Shown: positions 38,577-45,217 of the stretch, one piece after another
Layout of the letters: every line of letters begins with the position of its first letter
Numbering within the stretch: the first letter of the stretch is position 1
Assembly: GCA_013289475.1 (NCBI GenBank)
Contig: JABCZW010000018.1
Span: 1 to 45,217 of the forward strand
DNA from: Bacteroidota bacterium
GTDB lineage: Bacteria; Bacteroidota; Bacteroidia; JABEUT01
Length of the DNA stretch: 45,217 nt
Direction: 5' to 3'
Translations under genes and position numbers: made by a program
Notes under the pieces: model-generated
Told to the model about the DNA's origin: nothing
Seen by the model: the letters and a program-made list of their open reading frames with translations, nothing else
Database searches by the model: none

Positions 38577-40757
38577 ATGCCTGAAGAAAGCATCTTGCTT
38601 AAATATAAATATTGGGTGCTTGGCGCTATATGCCTGCTTACGTTCATATGTTTCAATTATACCCTGCATAACCAGTTTACCAACTGGGACGATGACGTGT
38701 ATGTAACCAACGACACCGTTATACGCACACTTAACACCGCTAACCTAAAAACCATCTTTACCGAAGATATTACCAAGAACAACTACCACCCGTTTTGTAT
38801 GCTATCGCTGGGTATTAACTACCAGTTTGCCAAATTAGCGCCTGCCACCTATTACCTTACCAATATACTTATACACGTTGCCAATGTGGCACTGGTATTC
38901 TTTTTAATAATGCAATTATGCAAACACATAAAGCTTAAAGAGAATGAATCATTCCTTATAGCAGCATTTGTCGCGCTGTGGTTTGGCGTGCATCCCCTGC
39001 ATGTCGAATCTGTTTCATGGATAGCCGAACGTAAAGATGTACTCTATACTTTCTTTTACCTTTTAGGACTCTTAACATACCTGAAATATCTCTCTACCCC
39101 ACTTCCAACTATCAATTCACAATTATCAATTAAGGATAAATGGTTCGTCCTGACCTTCATTTTATTTGTTTTTTCATGTTTGTCAAAACCAATGGCAGTG
39201 GTATTTCCGCTTAGCATGCTGGCAATAGATTATTTGTATGGCCGAAAGATTGAAATGAAATTGCTCACTCAAAAATCATTGTTCTTTTTAGCAGCACTGT
39301 TCTTCGGCGGCTATGCCTATTACACCCAAAACCGCACCGGTGCCATTGCCGATTTCAGCAAGCTGACCATTATGGAACGCATTATGTATGCATCATACGG
39401 ATTCGATATGTATTTGTATAAGCTCATCAACCCAAGCTTCCTCTCTACCTTTTACCCTTACCCTTACCGGTATATAGATGGTTCGTTGCCGGGTATTTAT
39501 TATGCCGCACCTTTTATAGCCATTGGTATTGTTGCACTGCCGCTTTATATTGCATATAAGTTTAACCGCAGTTATTTTACTATAGTTGCCTTCGCCTATG
39601 GCTTTTTTATTGCCAATGTAATTTTTGTGCTGCAACTTATATCGTGCGGTGCAGCCATAATGGCCGACAGGTATTCATACGTTTCATCAATAGGCATACT
39701 TTTTGCACTGGCTTATTTTATTAACGAACTCATTAAGCGCTTCCCTACTATTAAAACTATTACACTCACAATACTATTGTTTCTCTCGGGCGCTTTGGCT
39801 TATGGTTGTTACCAGCGAACCAAGGTATGGCACAATTCAGAAACACTTTATAAAGATGCCATTGGCAAATACCCTTACCGGGCTTTACTATCATATAAAT
39901 GGCTGGGCTATTATTATTTAGACCAGGTTAAGGATACCGATAAAGCAATGGAAAACTTTGGAGTGCTGGCGCAGATAAATGCGGGCGATGCCAAGATATA
40001 TGATGTAATGGGTAATGTTTACCGTGACCGCAAGGATTATAAAAACGCACTCGCATTTTACCAAAGATCGTTGAAGGAACAGAATGATGTATACATTACC
40101 TATGTTGACCGTTCGCTGGCTTTAATGATGGCGGGAGATACGGCTGATGCAAGAAAAGATTACGAACAAGCCCTGGCCCTTAACCACGATAACGCCATGC
40201 AAAGCTACGGCAAGCTTGCATCGCAAAACATAACTATTGCTAATTCATTTAATACACTGGGTAATATTAATCATAATGGCGGCGGACCCTATATGGCTTT
40301 TATAGATAGTTCGTTAGATGCAGCAGCCCATAGCGACTCAGCAAAGACGGTCAGGTATTATCTTTTGGCTATAAGCAAAAGCATGGCTGCCGAAAAGGTA
40401 TATTCCGAAAGAAGCTTTGCCATGGTGCAGGCTCAAAAGTATTTACCGGTAATAGAACAGTACAAGGCCTTGCTGCTCGTTAACCCCAACAACCCTTATT
40501 ACTATTTTTACAAAGGTGTGGCAGAATTTGGTGCCGGAAAACTAAACGCTTCTATAGTTGATTTTAAGACCTCTTTAAAATTCAATAAAAAAGAAGTATC
40601 GCAGGTAGCAGCATTTAATCTTGCCACTATATGCGATTCGGTGGGCGATGATAAAAGCGCCGTAACGTACGCCAACATGGCAACGCAATTAGGCAAGGCA
40701 CCCACACCTGAATTTGTACAGAAGATAAAAGATAAAGCAGCGAAAAAGCATGAGTAA
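38577..40757 (+). CDS. TMTC-like GT-C glycosyltransferase-type membrane protein with TPRs
   Basis: 726 residues. The N-terminal 415 residues hold about ten membrane segments; the motif TNWDDDVYV (Asp38-Asp40) in the first loop is the GT-C acidic pair, and VHPLHVESVSWIAERKDVLY (139-158) is the TMTC/DUF1736-type signature. The C-terminal 300 residues are TPR repeats (GNVYRDRKDYKNALAFYQRS, YKGVAEFGAGKLNASIVDFK). Eukaryotic TMTCs are O-mannosyltransferases; activity here is inferred only. Residues 177-186 (PTINSQLSIK) are encoded by a CAATTATCAATT repeat in a loop between membrane segments. The stop overlaps the next gene. Confidence 0.88.
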   Translation: MPEESILLKYKYWVLGAICLLTFICFNYTLHNQFTNWDDDVYVTNDTVIRTLNTANLKTIFTEDITKNNYHPFCMLSLGINYQFAKLAPATYYLTNILIHVANVALVFFLIMQLCKHIKLKENESFLIAAFVALWFGVHPLHVESVSWIAERKDVLYTFFYLLGLLTYLKYLSTPLPTINSQLSIKDKWFVLTFILFVFSCLSKPMAVVFPLSMLAIDYLYGRKIEMKLLTQKSLFFLAALFFGGYAYYTQNRTGAIADFSKLTIMERIMYASYGFDMYLYKLINPSFLSTFYPYPYRYIDGSLPGIYYAAPFIAIGIVALPLYIAYKFNRSYFTIVAFAYGFFIANVIFVLQLISCGAAIMADRYSYVSSIGILFALAYFINELIKRFPTIKTITLTILLFLSGALAYGCYQRTKVWHNSETLYKDAIGKYPYRALLSYKWLGYYYLDQVKDTDKAMENFGVLAQINAGDAKIYDVMGNVYRDRKDYKNALAFYQRSLKEQNDVYITYVDRSLALMMAGDTADARKDYEQALALNHDNAMQSYGKLASQNITIANSFNTLGNINHNGGGPYMAFIDSSLDAAAHSDSAKTVRYYLLAISKSMAAEKVYSERSFAMVQAQKYLPVIEQYKALLLVNPNNPYYYFYKGVAEFGAGKLNASIVDFKTSLKFNKKEVSQVAAFNLATICDSVGDDKSAVTYANMATQLGKAPTPEFVQKIKDKAAKKHE
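39105..39134 (+). repeat. CAACTATCAATTCACAATTATC repeat inside the TMTC-like gene
   Basis: CCAACTATCAATTCAC and CAATTATCAATTAAG are two tandem units of one AT-rich repeat. It encodes PTINSQLSIK in frame in a loop between membrane segments. The 11-base CAATTATCAAT core also lies at the end of the lipoprotein at 17512. Confidence 0.55.
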
Positions 40758-41202
40758 CACAACAACCTGCAAACATTTTAAAGAGCTTAGTACCACTGAG
40801 CTTTACAACATCATTAAACTCCGCATAGAGGTGTTTAGTGTAGAGCAGAACTGCCCTTACCAGGATGCTGATGGTAAAGATTTCGACAGCTGGCATTTAA
40901 TGATACACGATTCAAACCATAACCTTATAGCATATTCCCGCCTCTTGCCAAAGGGCATAGCTTATCCTGATTACTGTTCTATTGGCAGGGTAGTTACTTT
41001 ACAATCGGTGCGCAAACAAGGCCTTGGAAAATTGTTAATGCACAAAAGCATAGAACAGGCCAACACATTATTTGGCAATACACCTATTAAAATAAGCGGG
41101 CAAGCTTACCTGCGTAAATTTTATACCGAACTGGGCTTTGTAGCTACCGGTGATGAATATATGGAGGATTTTATACCCCATATTGCTATGGTGAAAAAAT
41201 AA
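40750..41202 (+). CDS. elaA: ElaA-type GNAT acetyltransferase
   Basis: 150 residues, normal for the family. LRIEVFSVEQNCPYQDADGK with the following DFDSWHL is the ElaA signature; the acetyl-CoA loop is RKQGLG (88-93) after SIGRVVTLQSV; KISGQAYLRKFYTELGF closes the fold. Substrate unknown. It overlaps the TMTC-like gene by 8 bases, so it is likely translated together with it. Confidence 0.9.
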   Translation: MSNTTTCKHFKELSTTELYNIIKLRIEVFSVEQNCPYQDADGKDFDSWHLMIHDSNHNLIAYSRLLPKGIAYPDYCSIGRVVTLQSVRKQGLGKLLMHKSIEQANTLFGNTPIKISGQAYLRKFYTELGFVATGDEYMEDFIPHIAMVKK

Positions 41203-41213
41203 GCTTTTTTTCG

Positions 41214-41221
41214 TATATTTG
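41214..41221 (+). promoter_or_regulatory. -7 element (TATATTTG) five bases before the start codon
   Basis: TATATTTG is followed by five bases and the ATG at 41227, the same arrangement as at 2074 and 36558. It lies just after the stop of elaA, separating that gene from the next. Confidence 0.55.
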
Positions 41222-41226
41222 AAAGT

Positions 41227-43635
41227 ATGAAAAGGACACTACTCGTTTTCATGTTTTTTATAATTGCTTTATATACCAATGCACAGTCATGCACTGATTT
41301 ATTAAAGCAACTTACAAACGGAGACCCAAAAATAGCTTTAACAGCTTACATCAAGCTAACTCAAAGCAACCCTGATAAAGTAGATAATGTATTAAAAAAG
41401 CACATCGAGGAAGACTTGGAGGCTAATGATGTGCTTCCTTCTTTCTGGGAACAGTTCTTACCGCAACAGGCAAGGTTAACTGACTACTGTAACAAAAATG
41501 GTTTCAGCTACACTCCCACCGATACTATACAGGCATATTTAAACCTGCTTAACTCAAGTATACCCTTCAGTAAAAGGTATAAAGCCGAGAACGAGCTTAT
41601 TGAACATATGAAATTGAAAGATGTTACCGCTATTGAATATTGGGGCACATTGTATTGTGACAGAAGAGGGCAACCATTCGGCCTGCCTGATACACTTTCT
41701 GTTTCCATTGCCAGAGTATTAGATATATTTTATTCGAAGCATTGGACTGAAGTTACACATAATAAACAACAGCTGCGGTTGTATTTAAAAAAATCTTACC
41801 TGCTTAGCAATATGGGTATTATAGGGGTTTGTAATAATTACCTGGTTAAATTTTCAACCAGTAGCAAAACCTTTGTTGATACACTAAGCAACATGATATC
41901 ATGGGAGAAGGACAACGATATAAAAGGGCAGCTGAAAAGGCTGGTAAATGGAAAGTATGTAGAACTCGACTATAGTGAATATAAAGAACTAAACAGGCAT
42001 GGAGGAACAATTCCGCTGAAAGACTTTTTACATAACCTTAAATCTTACAGCTATGACCTGGCAGACAATGTTATTATAGATACAACCGGTAGCGATTACA
42101 GCGTAATGGCAGATAAAATACTATCCTTAAAAAATGCCGACGATATAAATAAGATATTCCGGGCCATCACCAGCCATCCCTCAGCTAACATGGTAGGGCC
42201 TTTACTGCGCCTGGTGAACGATAGCTTTGCCATCAGTTCCGAATCTATTACTTATGATTTCATGGGTGGCGGAAGTTCACATGTTACGCATTATATTACC
42301 GTATCTGATGTAGCAATAAACGCTATATCTGTTTTTTACAATTTCTGGTTTCCGGCTGCTAAAAAAGGTATACCTATAGATATAAAAGCGGGAATGGATG
42401 AATCGGCTGCAAATGACTTCTCCTTTGACGGACCTGATGAATATAAGCAACGGCTTACGGCTCCCTATTGGCTCGAACTTTGGAAAGTTGACAGTGCAGA
42501 CCATGCCAATTGGGGAAGAATGCTCTACCACGAAAAGCTTGACATTGCCCGCAGGAAAGACACCATAAATGCAAATGATCTGAATATGCTGTGGAAATCG
42601 AAGTTTTATACCGCGGCCGACAGGCCGGCCATTATATATATGTTCAGTAAGGTGATGCCATATTATTATGAAGATATACACCCAAAAATGGGTGATTTTA
42701 TTTCCCCGGCTGAGCTTACTTATTTCGATAAGGTTAAAATGGATAAGAGCTACGAACTTGAGAGGATAATGGAACATATATTGCCACAGGAAGATGCCAG
42801 GGTAATGCACTTTGCAAAACGCCAATGCGGCTATATGGATTTTAAAGAAAAAAGCAAAGCTTTCATGCTATTAGGGAAATATACCGACTATTATAGCCTT
42901 TGGGGCGACAGTTTGATTAAAGATACAGCATGGAGGAAGTACATAACTCAAACCTTAGAAATTTACAGGGAAACGCTTGAATACAATGATGAAATTGCTG
43001 ATGCAGACGCAGTGATAATGGAATTAAACAACAAAAGCCTGCCATCCTTCACTGCACGCATTTGTGCCATAGACCCGGGTAAATATAAAGAGTACAGGAA
43101 TGTAATAGGCGTAGATATAGAAGCCCTGCCCTACGACAGCCTCGGTAGCCTGTTTACGTTATATAACAAAGGGTTTATACAAGAAGGCATGCTGGAAGAA
43201 TATCTTATTAACGACATGGGATTTCTTTTACCCAATGAAAGAAAAGAAACCCTTGATGAATTTATAAGCAACTATTACAAAATGAGCGAAAAAGACCTTT
43301 ACGCCAATTACCTTGATAAAGCCGGAATTATTTATAAAAAGCCCAATGGCGAACTGGACCTGCAAAAAATTTACAGTATGTTAAAATGGGATGATGTTAA
43401 AGCAGCCTTTGTAGGTAGTACCAATGGTGCAGGCGGAGAGCAATTACCTTCACTCTCACGCATACTGGAGCTTACATTTCATACAACTTTAGGGCAAGAG
43501 AAACTATTCAACCATTATTTAACAGGCCGGGGTGGCAGCTCTGATTATGCAACAGCCTGGAGAAAATACCTGGAGAATAATAAACTTGTGGTGCAGGATA
43601 ATTATGAAGTGCCTTCTTTCAGTAAAGGAGATTAA
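41227..43635 (+). CDS. large exported protein of unknown function
   Basis: 802 residues with a leader MKRTLLVFMFFIIALYTNAQ. The mature part is largely helical and charged, with no repeats, membrane segments or sorting domain visible; sample landmarks are PTDTIQAYLNLLNSSIPFSK, FRAITSHPSANMVGPLLRLV, TAPYWLELWKVDSADHANWG and SLSRILELTFHTTLGQEKLF. HEAT/ARM-like solenoid packing is possible from the alternation of short helices, but it is not established. The stop overlaps the convergent hydratase gene by 4 bases. It has its own promoter. Confidence 0.83.
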   Translation: MKRTLLVFMFFIIALYTNAQSCTDLLKQLTNGDPKIALTAYIKLTQSNPDKVDNVLKKHIEEDLEANDVLPSFWEQFLPQQARLTDYCNKNGFSYTPTDTIQAYLNLLNSSIPFSKRYKAENELIEHMKLKDVTAIEYWGTLYCDRRGQPFGLPDTLSVSIARVLDIFYSKHWTEVTHNKQQLRLYLKKSYLLSNMGIIGVCNNYLVKFSTSSKTFVDTLSNMISWEKDNDIKGQLKRLVNGKYVELDYSEYKELNRHGGTIPLKDFLHNLKSYSYDLADNVIIDTTGSDYSVMADKILSLKNADDINKIFRAITSHPSANMVGPLLRLVNDSFAISSESITYDFMGGGSSHVTHYITVSDVAINAISVFYNFWFPAAKKGIPIDIKAGMDESAANDFSFDGPDEYKQRLTAPYWLELWKVDSADHANWGRMLYHEKLDIARRKDTINANDLNMLWKSKFYTAADRPAIIYMFSKVMPYYYEDIHPKMGDFISPAELTYFDKVKMDKSYELERIMEHILPQEDARVMHFAKRQCGYMDFKEKSKAFMLLGKYTDYYSLWGDSLIKDTAWRKYITQTLEIYRETLEYNDEIADADAVIMELNNKSLPSFTARICAIDPGKYKEYRNVIGVDIEALPYDSLGSLFTLYNKGFIQEGMLEEYLINDMGFLLPNERKETLDEFISNYYKMSEKDLYANYLDKAGIIYKKPNGELDLQKIYSMLKWDDVKAAFVGSTNGAGGEQLPSLSRILELTFHTTLGQEKLFNHYLTGRGGSSDYATAWRKYLENNKLVVQDNYEVPSFSKGD

Positions 43636-44042
43636 CTGGTCTTTATTCCCATCCACTTAATTACCGCATTGCCTTCAATAACAATTTCGTTATGGCTATT
43701 GTAGCAGTTGGTGTTCAGCTTATAGATTGACTTCTCGGCAATTATTTCCATTATTTCAACGGTGCAGGTAACTTCATCGTTTAAATATACGGGCCTTTTA
43801 AAATTCATTGTTTGCGATAAGTATATGGTACCATTACCGGGCATGGTATTACCCAGCACAGCAGATATTAAGCTACCCACCAAAAAGCCATGTACAATGC
43901 GTTTTTTAAATATTGTATTCGCGCTATATGCATCATCAAGGTGCACAGGGTTCTTATCGGTAGATAAAACTGCAAACAGTTCCACTTCTTCGGTAGTAAA
44001 TACCTTTTTCACTGTGGCTTTGTCGCCTACTTTGTATGCCAT
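43632..44042 (-). CDS. MaoC-like (R)-specific enoyl-CoA hydratase
   Basis: 136 residues from the ATG at 44042 (MAYKVGDKATVKKVFTTEEV). An in-frame ATG 20 codons upstream exists but its extension overlaps a small ORF and lacks domain sense. Catalytic pair of the PhaJ/MaoC hotdog: Asp29 and His34 in STDKNPVHLD, followed by RIVHGFLVGSL. Length fits a single-domain PhaJ-type hydratase acting on trans-2-enoyl-CoA. Cytoplasmic. It is convergent with and overlaps the large exported protein gene. Confidence 0.9.
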   Translation of the reverse strand: MAYKVGDKATVKKVFTTEEVELFAVLSTDKNPVHLDDAYSANTIFKKRIVHGFLVGSLISAVLGNTMPGNGTIYLSQTMNFKRPVYLNDEVTCTVEIMEIIAEKSIYKLNTNCYNSHNEIVIEGNAVIKWMGIKTS

Positions 44043-44080
44043 AAATTTTTTTTGAGCTAAAGATGAAGCAATATAACACT

Positions 44081-44212
44081 TTACCAGTTCATGGTACACC
44101 ATTCTAAAAAGTAATGGTAAGCATAGTACACCAGCGATGCTGCCCTGCTTAAAAGGTTATGCTCATCAGTCAGTACCATTTCATCTGTTTTCATTTCCTC
44201 TCCTCCACTCAT
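44081..44212 (-). CDS. possible 43-residue protein upstream of the hydratase
   Basis: Reading minus from the ATG at 44212 gives MSGGEEMKTDEMVLTDEHNL, then LSRAASLVYYAYHYFLEWCT and MNW, stop TAA at 44081. The central AASLVYYAYHYFLEW is an amphipathic or membrane-like helix. A GGAGGAGAGG purine tract and the ATG at 44194 (MKTDEM) offer a second start. A -7 promoter at 44262 lies upstream and the hydratase starts 38 bases downstream, so one transcript is plausible. It is short, and chance cannot be excluded. Confidence 0.45.
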   Translation of the reverse strand: MSGGEEMKTDEMVLTDEHNLLSRAASLVYYAYHYFLEWCTMNW

Positions 44213-44261
44213 AACTTTCAAGTTTTAAGATACTGTTGTGTACATTCAGAAAACCTTCCCA

Positions 44262-44269
44262 CAAAGTTA
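44262..44269 (-). promoter_or_regulatory. -7 promoter element (TAACTTTG, minus strand)
   Basis: The minus strand reads TAACTTTG, matching TAnnTTTG, 49 bases upstream of the ATG at 44212 and 219 bases upstream of the hydratase ATG at 44042. Confidence 0.45.
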
Positions 44270-44447
44270 CCGGAGATATATGCCCTTATAAAGCAATGCT
44301 ATGTGTCCTTGTACACAGGGTTTTCAACAAACAAGGGTATGTAGAAGAAATTGAAAATGCAGCAATAACAACCTATTGGGGCATACCCTTAACAATTTAT
44401 TTATATTAAGGTATGGGCTTAATATTTGGATAAAGTGGTAAAACAAT

Positions 44448-44529
44448 ACCCCAAACCCCTAAAGGGGCTTTAATACAAAAACGCATTTAACAGCGATACT
44501 TGTTCAAAGCCCCTTTAGGGGTTTGGGGT
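44448..44529. repeat. perfect 24-base inverted repeat with self-complementary arms
   Basis: ACCCCAAACCCCTAAAGGGG with CTTT at 44448-44471 is exactly complementary to AAAGCCCCTTTAGGGGTTTG with GGGT at 44506-44529, across a 34-base spacer. Each arm also contains its own CCCCTAAAGGGG dyad. It lies downstream of the beta-barrel gene stop at 44546 and could terminate it, or be a REP-like mobile unit. The arms are much more GC-rich than their surroundings. Confidence 0.8.
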
Positions 44530-44545
44530 TAACAACAAAATAAAT

Positions 44546-45217
44546 TTACAATCTGTATTGCAAACCAAGCGATGCTATAAGTTCAGGAGTAAAGGCTTCT
44601 TGCTTTTGCGATGGAGAGCCATTAAAAGCAGGGCTGTTTGATTCAGAATAGGCAGCAAGGAAACCAAACTTTAAAGGAACGGCAATGTGTTTTGACACAT
44701 TAAAGGAAAATGCAACATTTACATTACCGCTCAGGTTAAATTGGTTTACCGGCGGTTCAGAAGACACATCAGAACCTGCACCGGCTTTACTGCTGACATA
44801 TGAGCTGCCTATTAAACCCTCAAGATAACAATCTACTATTCCCGAATCGTGAGGGGTTAAATACCACCTGAAAAATAAATTGCTGGGCACTAGCACTAAT
44901 TCGGATGCATAGCCATAAAATGTACCATTGTAAAAATAACCCGAACCTGTATTGTTATTAAAACTCAGGCCCACACATACCCTGTCCGACACAAAATAAC
45001 CTGCCCATATATTCAGCGAAAAAGCAAAACTCTCGAAACTGCTTTTACTGCTGTCGTTAATTTTACCTGCCGAATACGATTTGTAGGTGGAGCCCCCGGC
45101 TCCGTAATTCACCAGGTTAGTACCAAATACAAAGTGCCCTTTATTCTGCTTAATGGTTTTTTCGGGCACAGTATTGACTTGTGCCTGAACATTGGTTTGA
45201 GAAAAAGTAAAACATAA
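44546..45217 (-). CDS. outer-membrane beta-barrel-like protein, 5' end beyond the window
   Basis: The frame is open to the right edge. A GTG at 45169 is the only internal candidate start, but the 16 codons before it read LCFTFSQTNVQAQVNT, the end of a signal peptide, so the true start lies outside. The mature part shows barrel strands: FAFSLNIWAGYFVSDRVCVG, LSFNNNTGSGYFYNG, LVLVPSNLFFRWYLTP, NVAFSFNVSKHIAVPLKFGF and a C-terminal ELIASLGLQYRL. It resembles the generic small outer-membrane proteins of Bacteroidota. The 44448-44529 inverted repeat lies just downstream. Confidence 0.82.
   Translation of the reverse strand, partial: LCFTFSQTNVQAQVNTVPEKTIKQNKGHFVFGTNLVNYGAGGSTYKSYSAGKINDSSKSSFESFAFSLNIWAGYFVSDRVCVGLSFNNNTGSGYFYNGTFYGYASELVLVPSNLFFRWYLTPHDSGIVDCYLEGLIGSSYVSSKAGAGSDVSSEPPVNQFNLSGNVNVAFSFNVSKHIAVPLKFGFLAAYSESNSPAFNGSPSQKQEAFTPELIASLGLQYRL

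Larger units (their letters stand above)
44213..44545. other. 333-base intergenic region, mostly non-coding
   Basis: It holds a minus-strand promoter (44262) and a long inverted repeat (44448-44529). The rest (44270-44447) is AT-rich and I see no gene or RNA in it; short plus-strand frames there have no leader or domain. Confidence 0.5.

Noticed and set aside
42277-42825. 182-codon minus-strand frame within the large exported protein gene
   Set aside because: It lies wholly inside a clear coding gene on the other strand and shows no domain.

Overview
The window looks like a chromosomal segment of a Bacteroidota bacterium, plausibly of the Chitinophagia/Sphingobacteriia side; no rRNA or marker gene is present to settle the rank. 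The evidence is low GC, many exported proteins whose signal peptides end in AQ, two predicted type IX secretion (T9SS) cargo proteins, tandem outer-membrane beta-barrels, promoters of the Bacteroidota type (TAnnTTTG, once with TTTG 19 nt upstream), A-rich rather than Shine-Dalgarno leaders, and repeat families typical of these genomes.

Layout. 1-5.5 kb: small exported proteins of unknown function on both strands, including a left-edge gene visible only as its signal peptide. 5.6-9.5 kb: a SRAP/HMCES-type DNA-protein crosslink protein, a collagen-like lipoprotein, a DUF5684-type membrane protein, an exported CarboxypepD_reg-like protein that lacks an ATG, a candidate structured RNA with its own promoter and terminator, and lspA. 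9.5-17.5 kb: a large T9SS cargo with SBBP and Ig-like repeats, three tandem outer-membrane paralogues, a YdiI/MenI-type thioesterase, a large surface protein and an M28 peptidase homologue missing one zinc ligand. 17.5-24.6 kb: a paralogous lipoprotein pair, then an accessory island with a three-gene phage packaging remnant (small terminase, large terminase, portal), dense repeats, a PD-(D/E)XK-like protein and a RAYT/IS200-type Y1 transposase. 24.6-30.3 kb: a tightly coupled plus-strand operon of lipoproteins and membrane proteins, then a PAS sensor without a kinase domain. 30.4-38.5 kb: a class C serine hydrolase, a GIY-YIG protein, a 12-repeat NHL T9SS cargo and a minus-strand run of exported proteins with another paralogous pair. 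38.5-45.2 kb: a TMTC-like GT-C/TPR membrane protein, an ElaA-type acetyltransferase, a large exported unknown, a MaoC-type hydratase with a possible small upstream ORF, and a beta-barrel gene cut by the right edge.

Two themes run through the window. First, tandem duplication of exported proteins (one triplet and three pairs). Second, short intergenic repeats that appear to have entered reading frames: a 34-residue palindromic insert in the large terminase, the signal peptide of the ATG-less gene, the tail of the GIY-YIG protein, a loop in the TMTC-like protein and the end of a lipoprotein. The terminase insert and the candidate RNA at 8556-8763 are the observations I would check first. I did not recognise a complete new defence or metabolic system.
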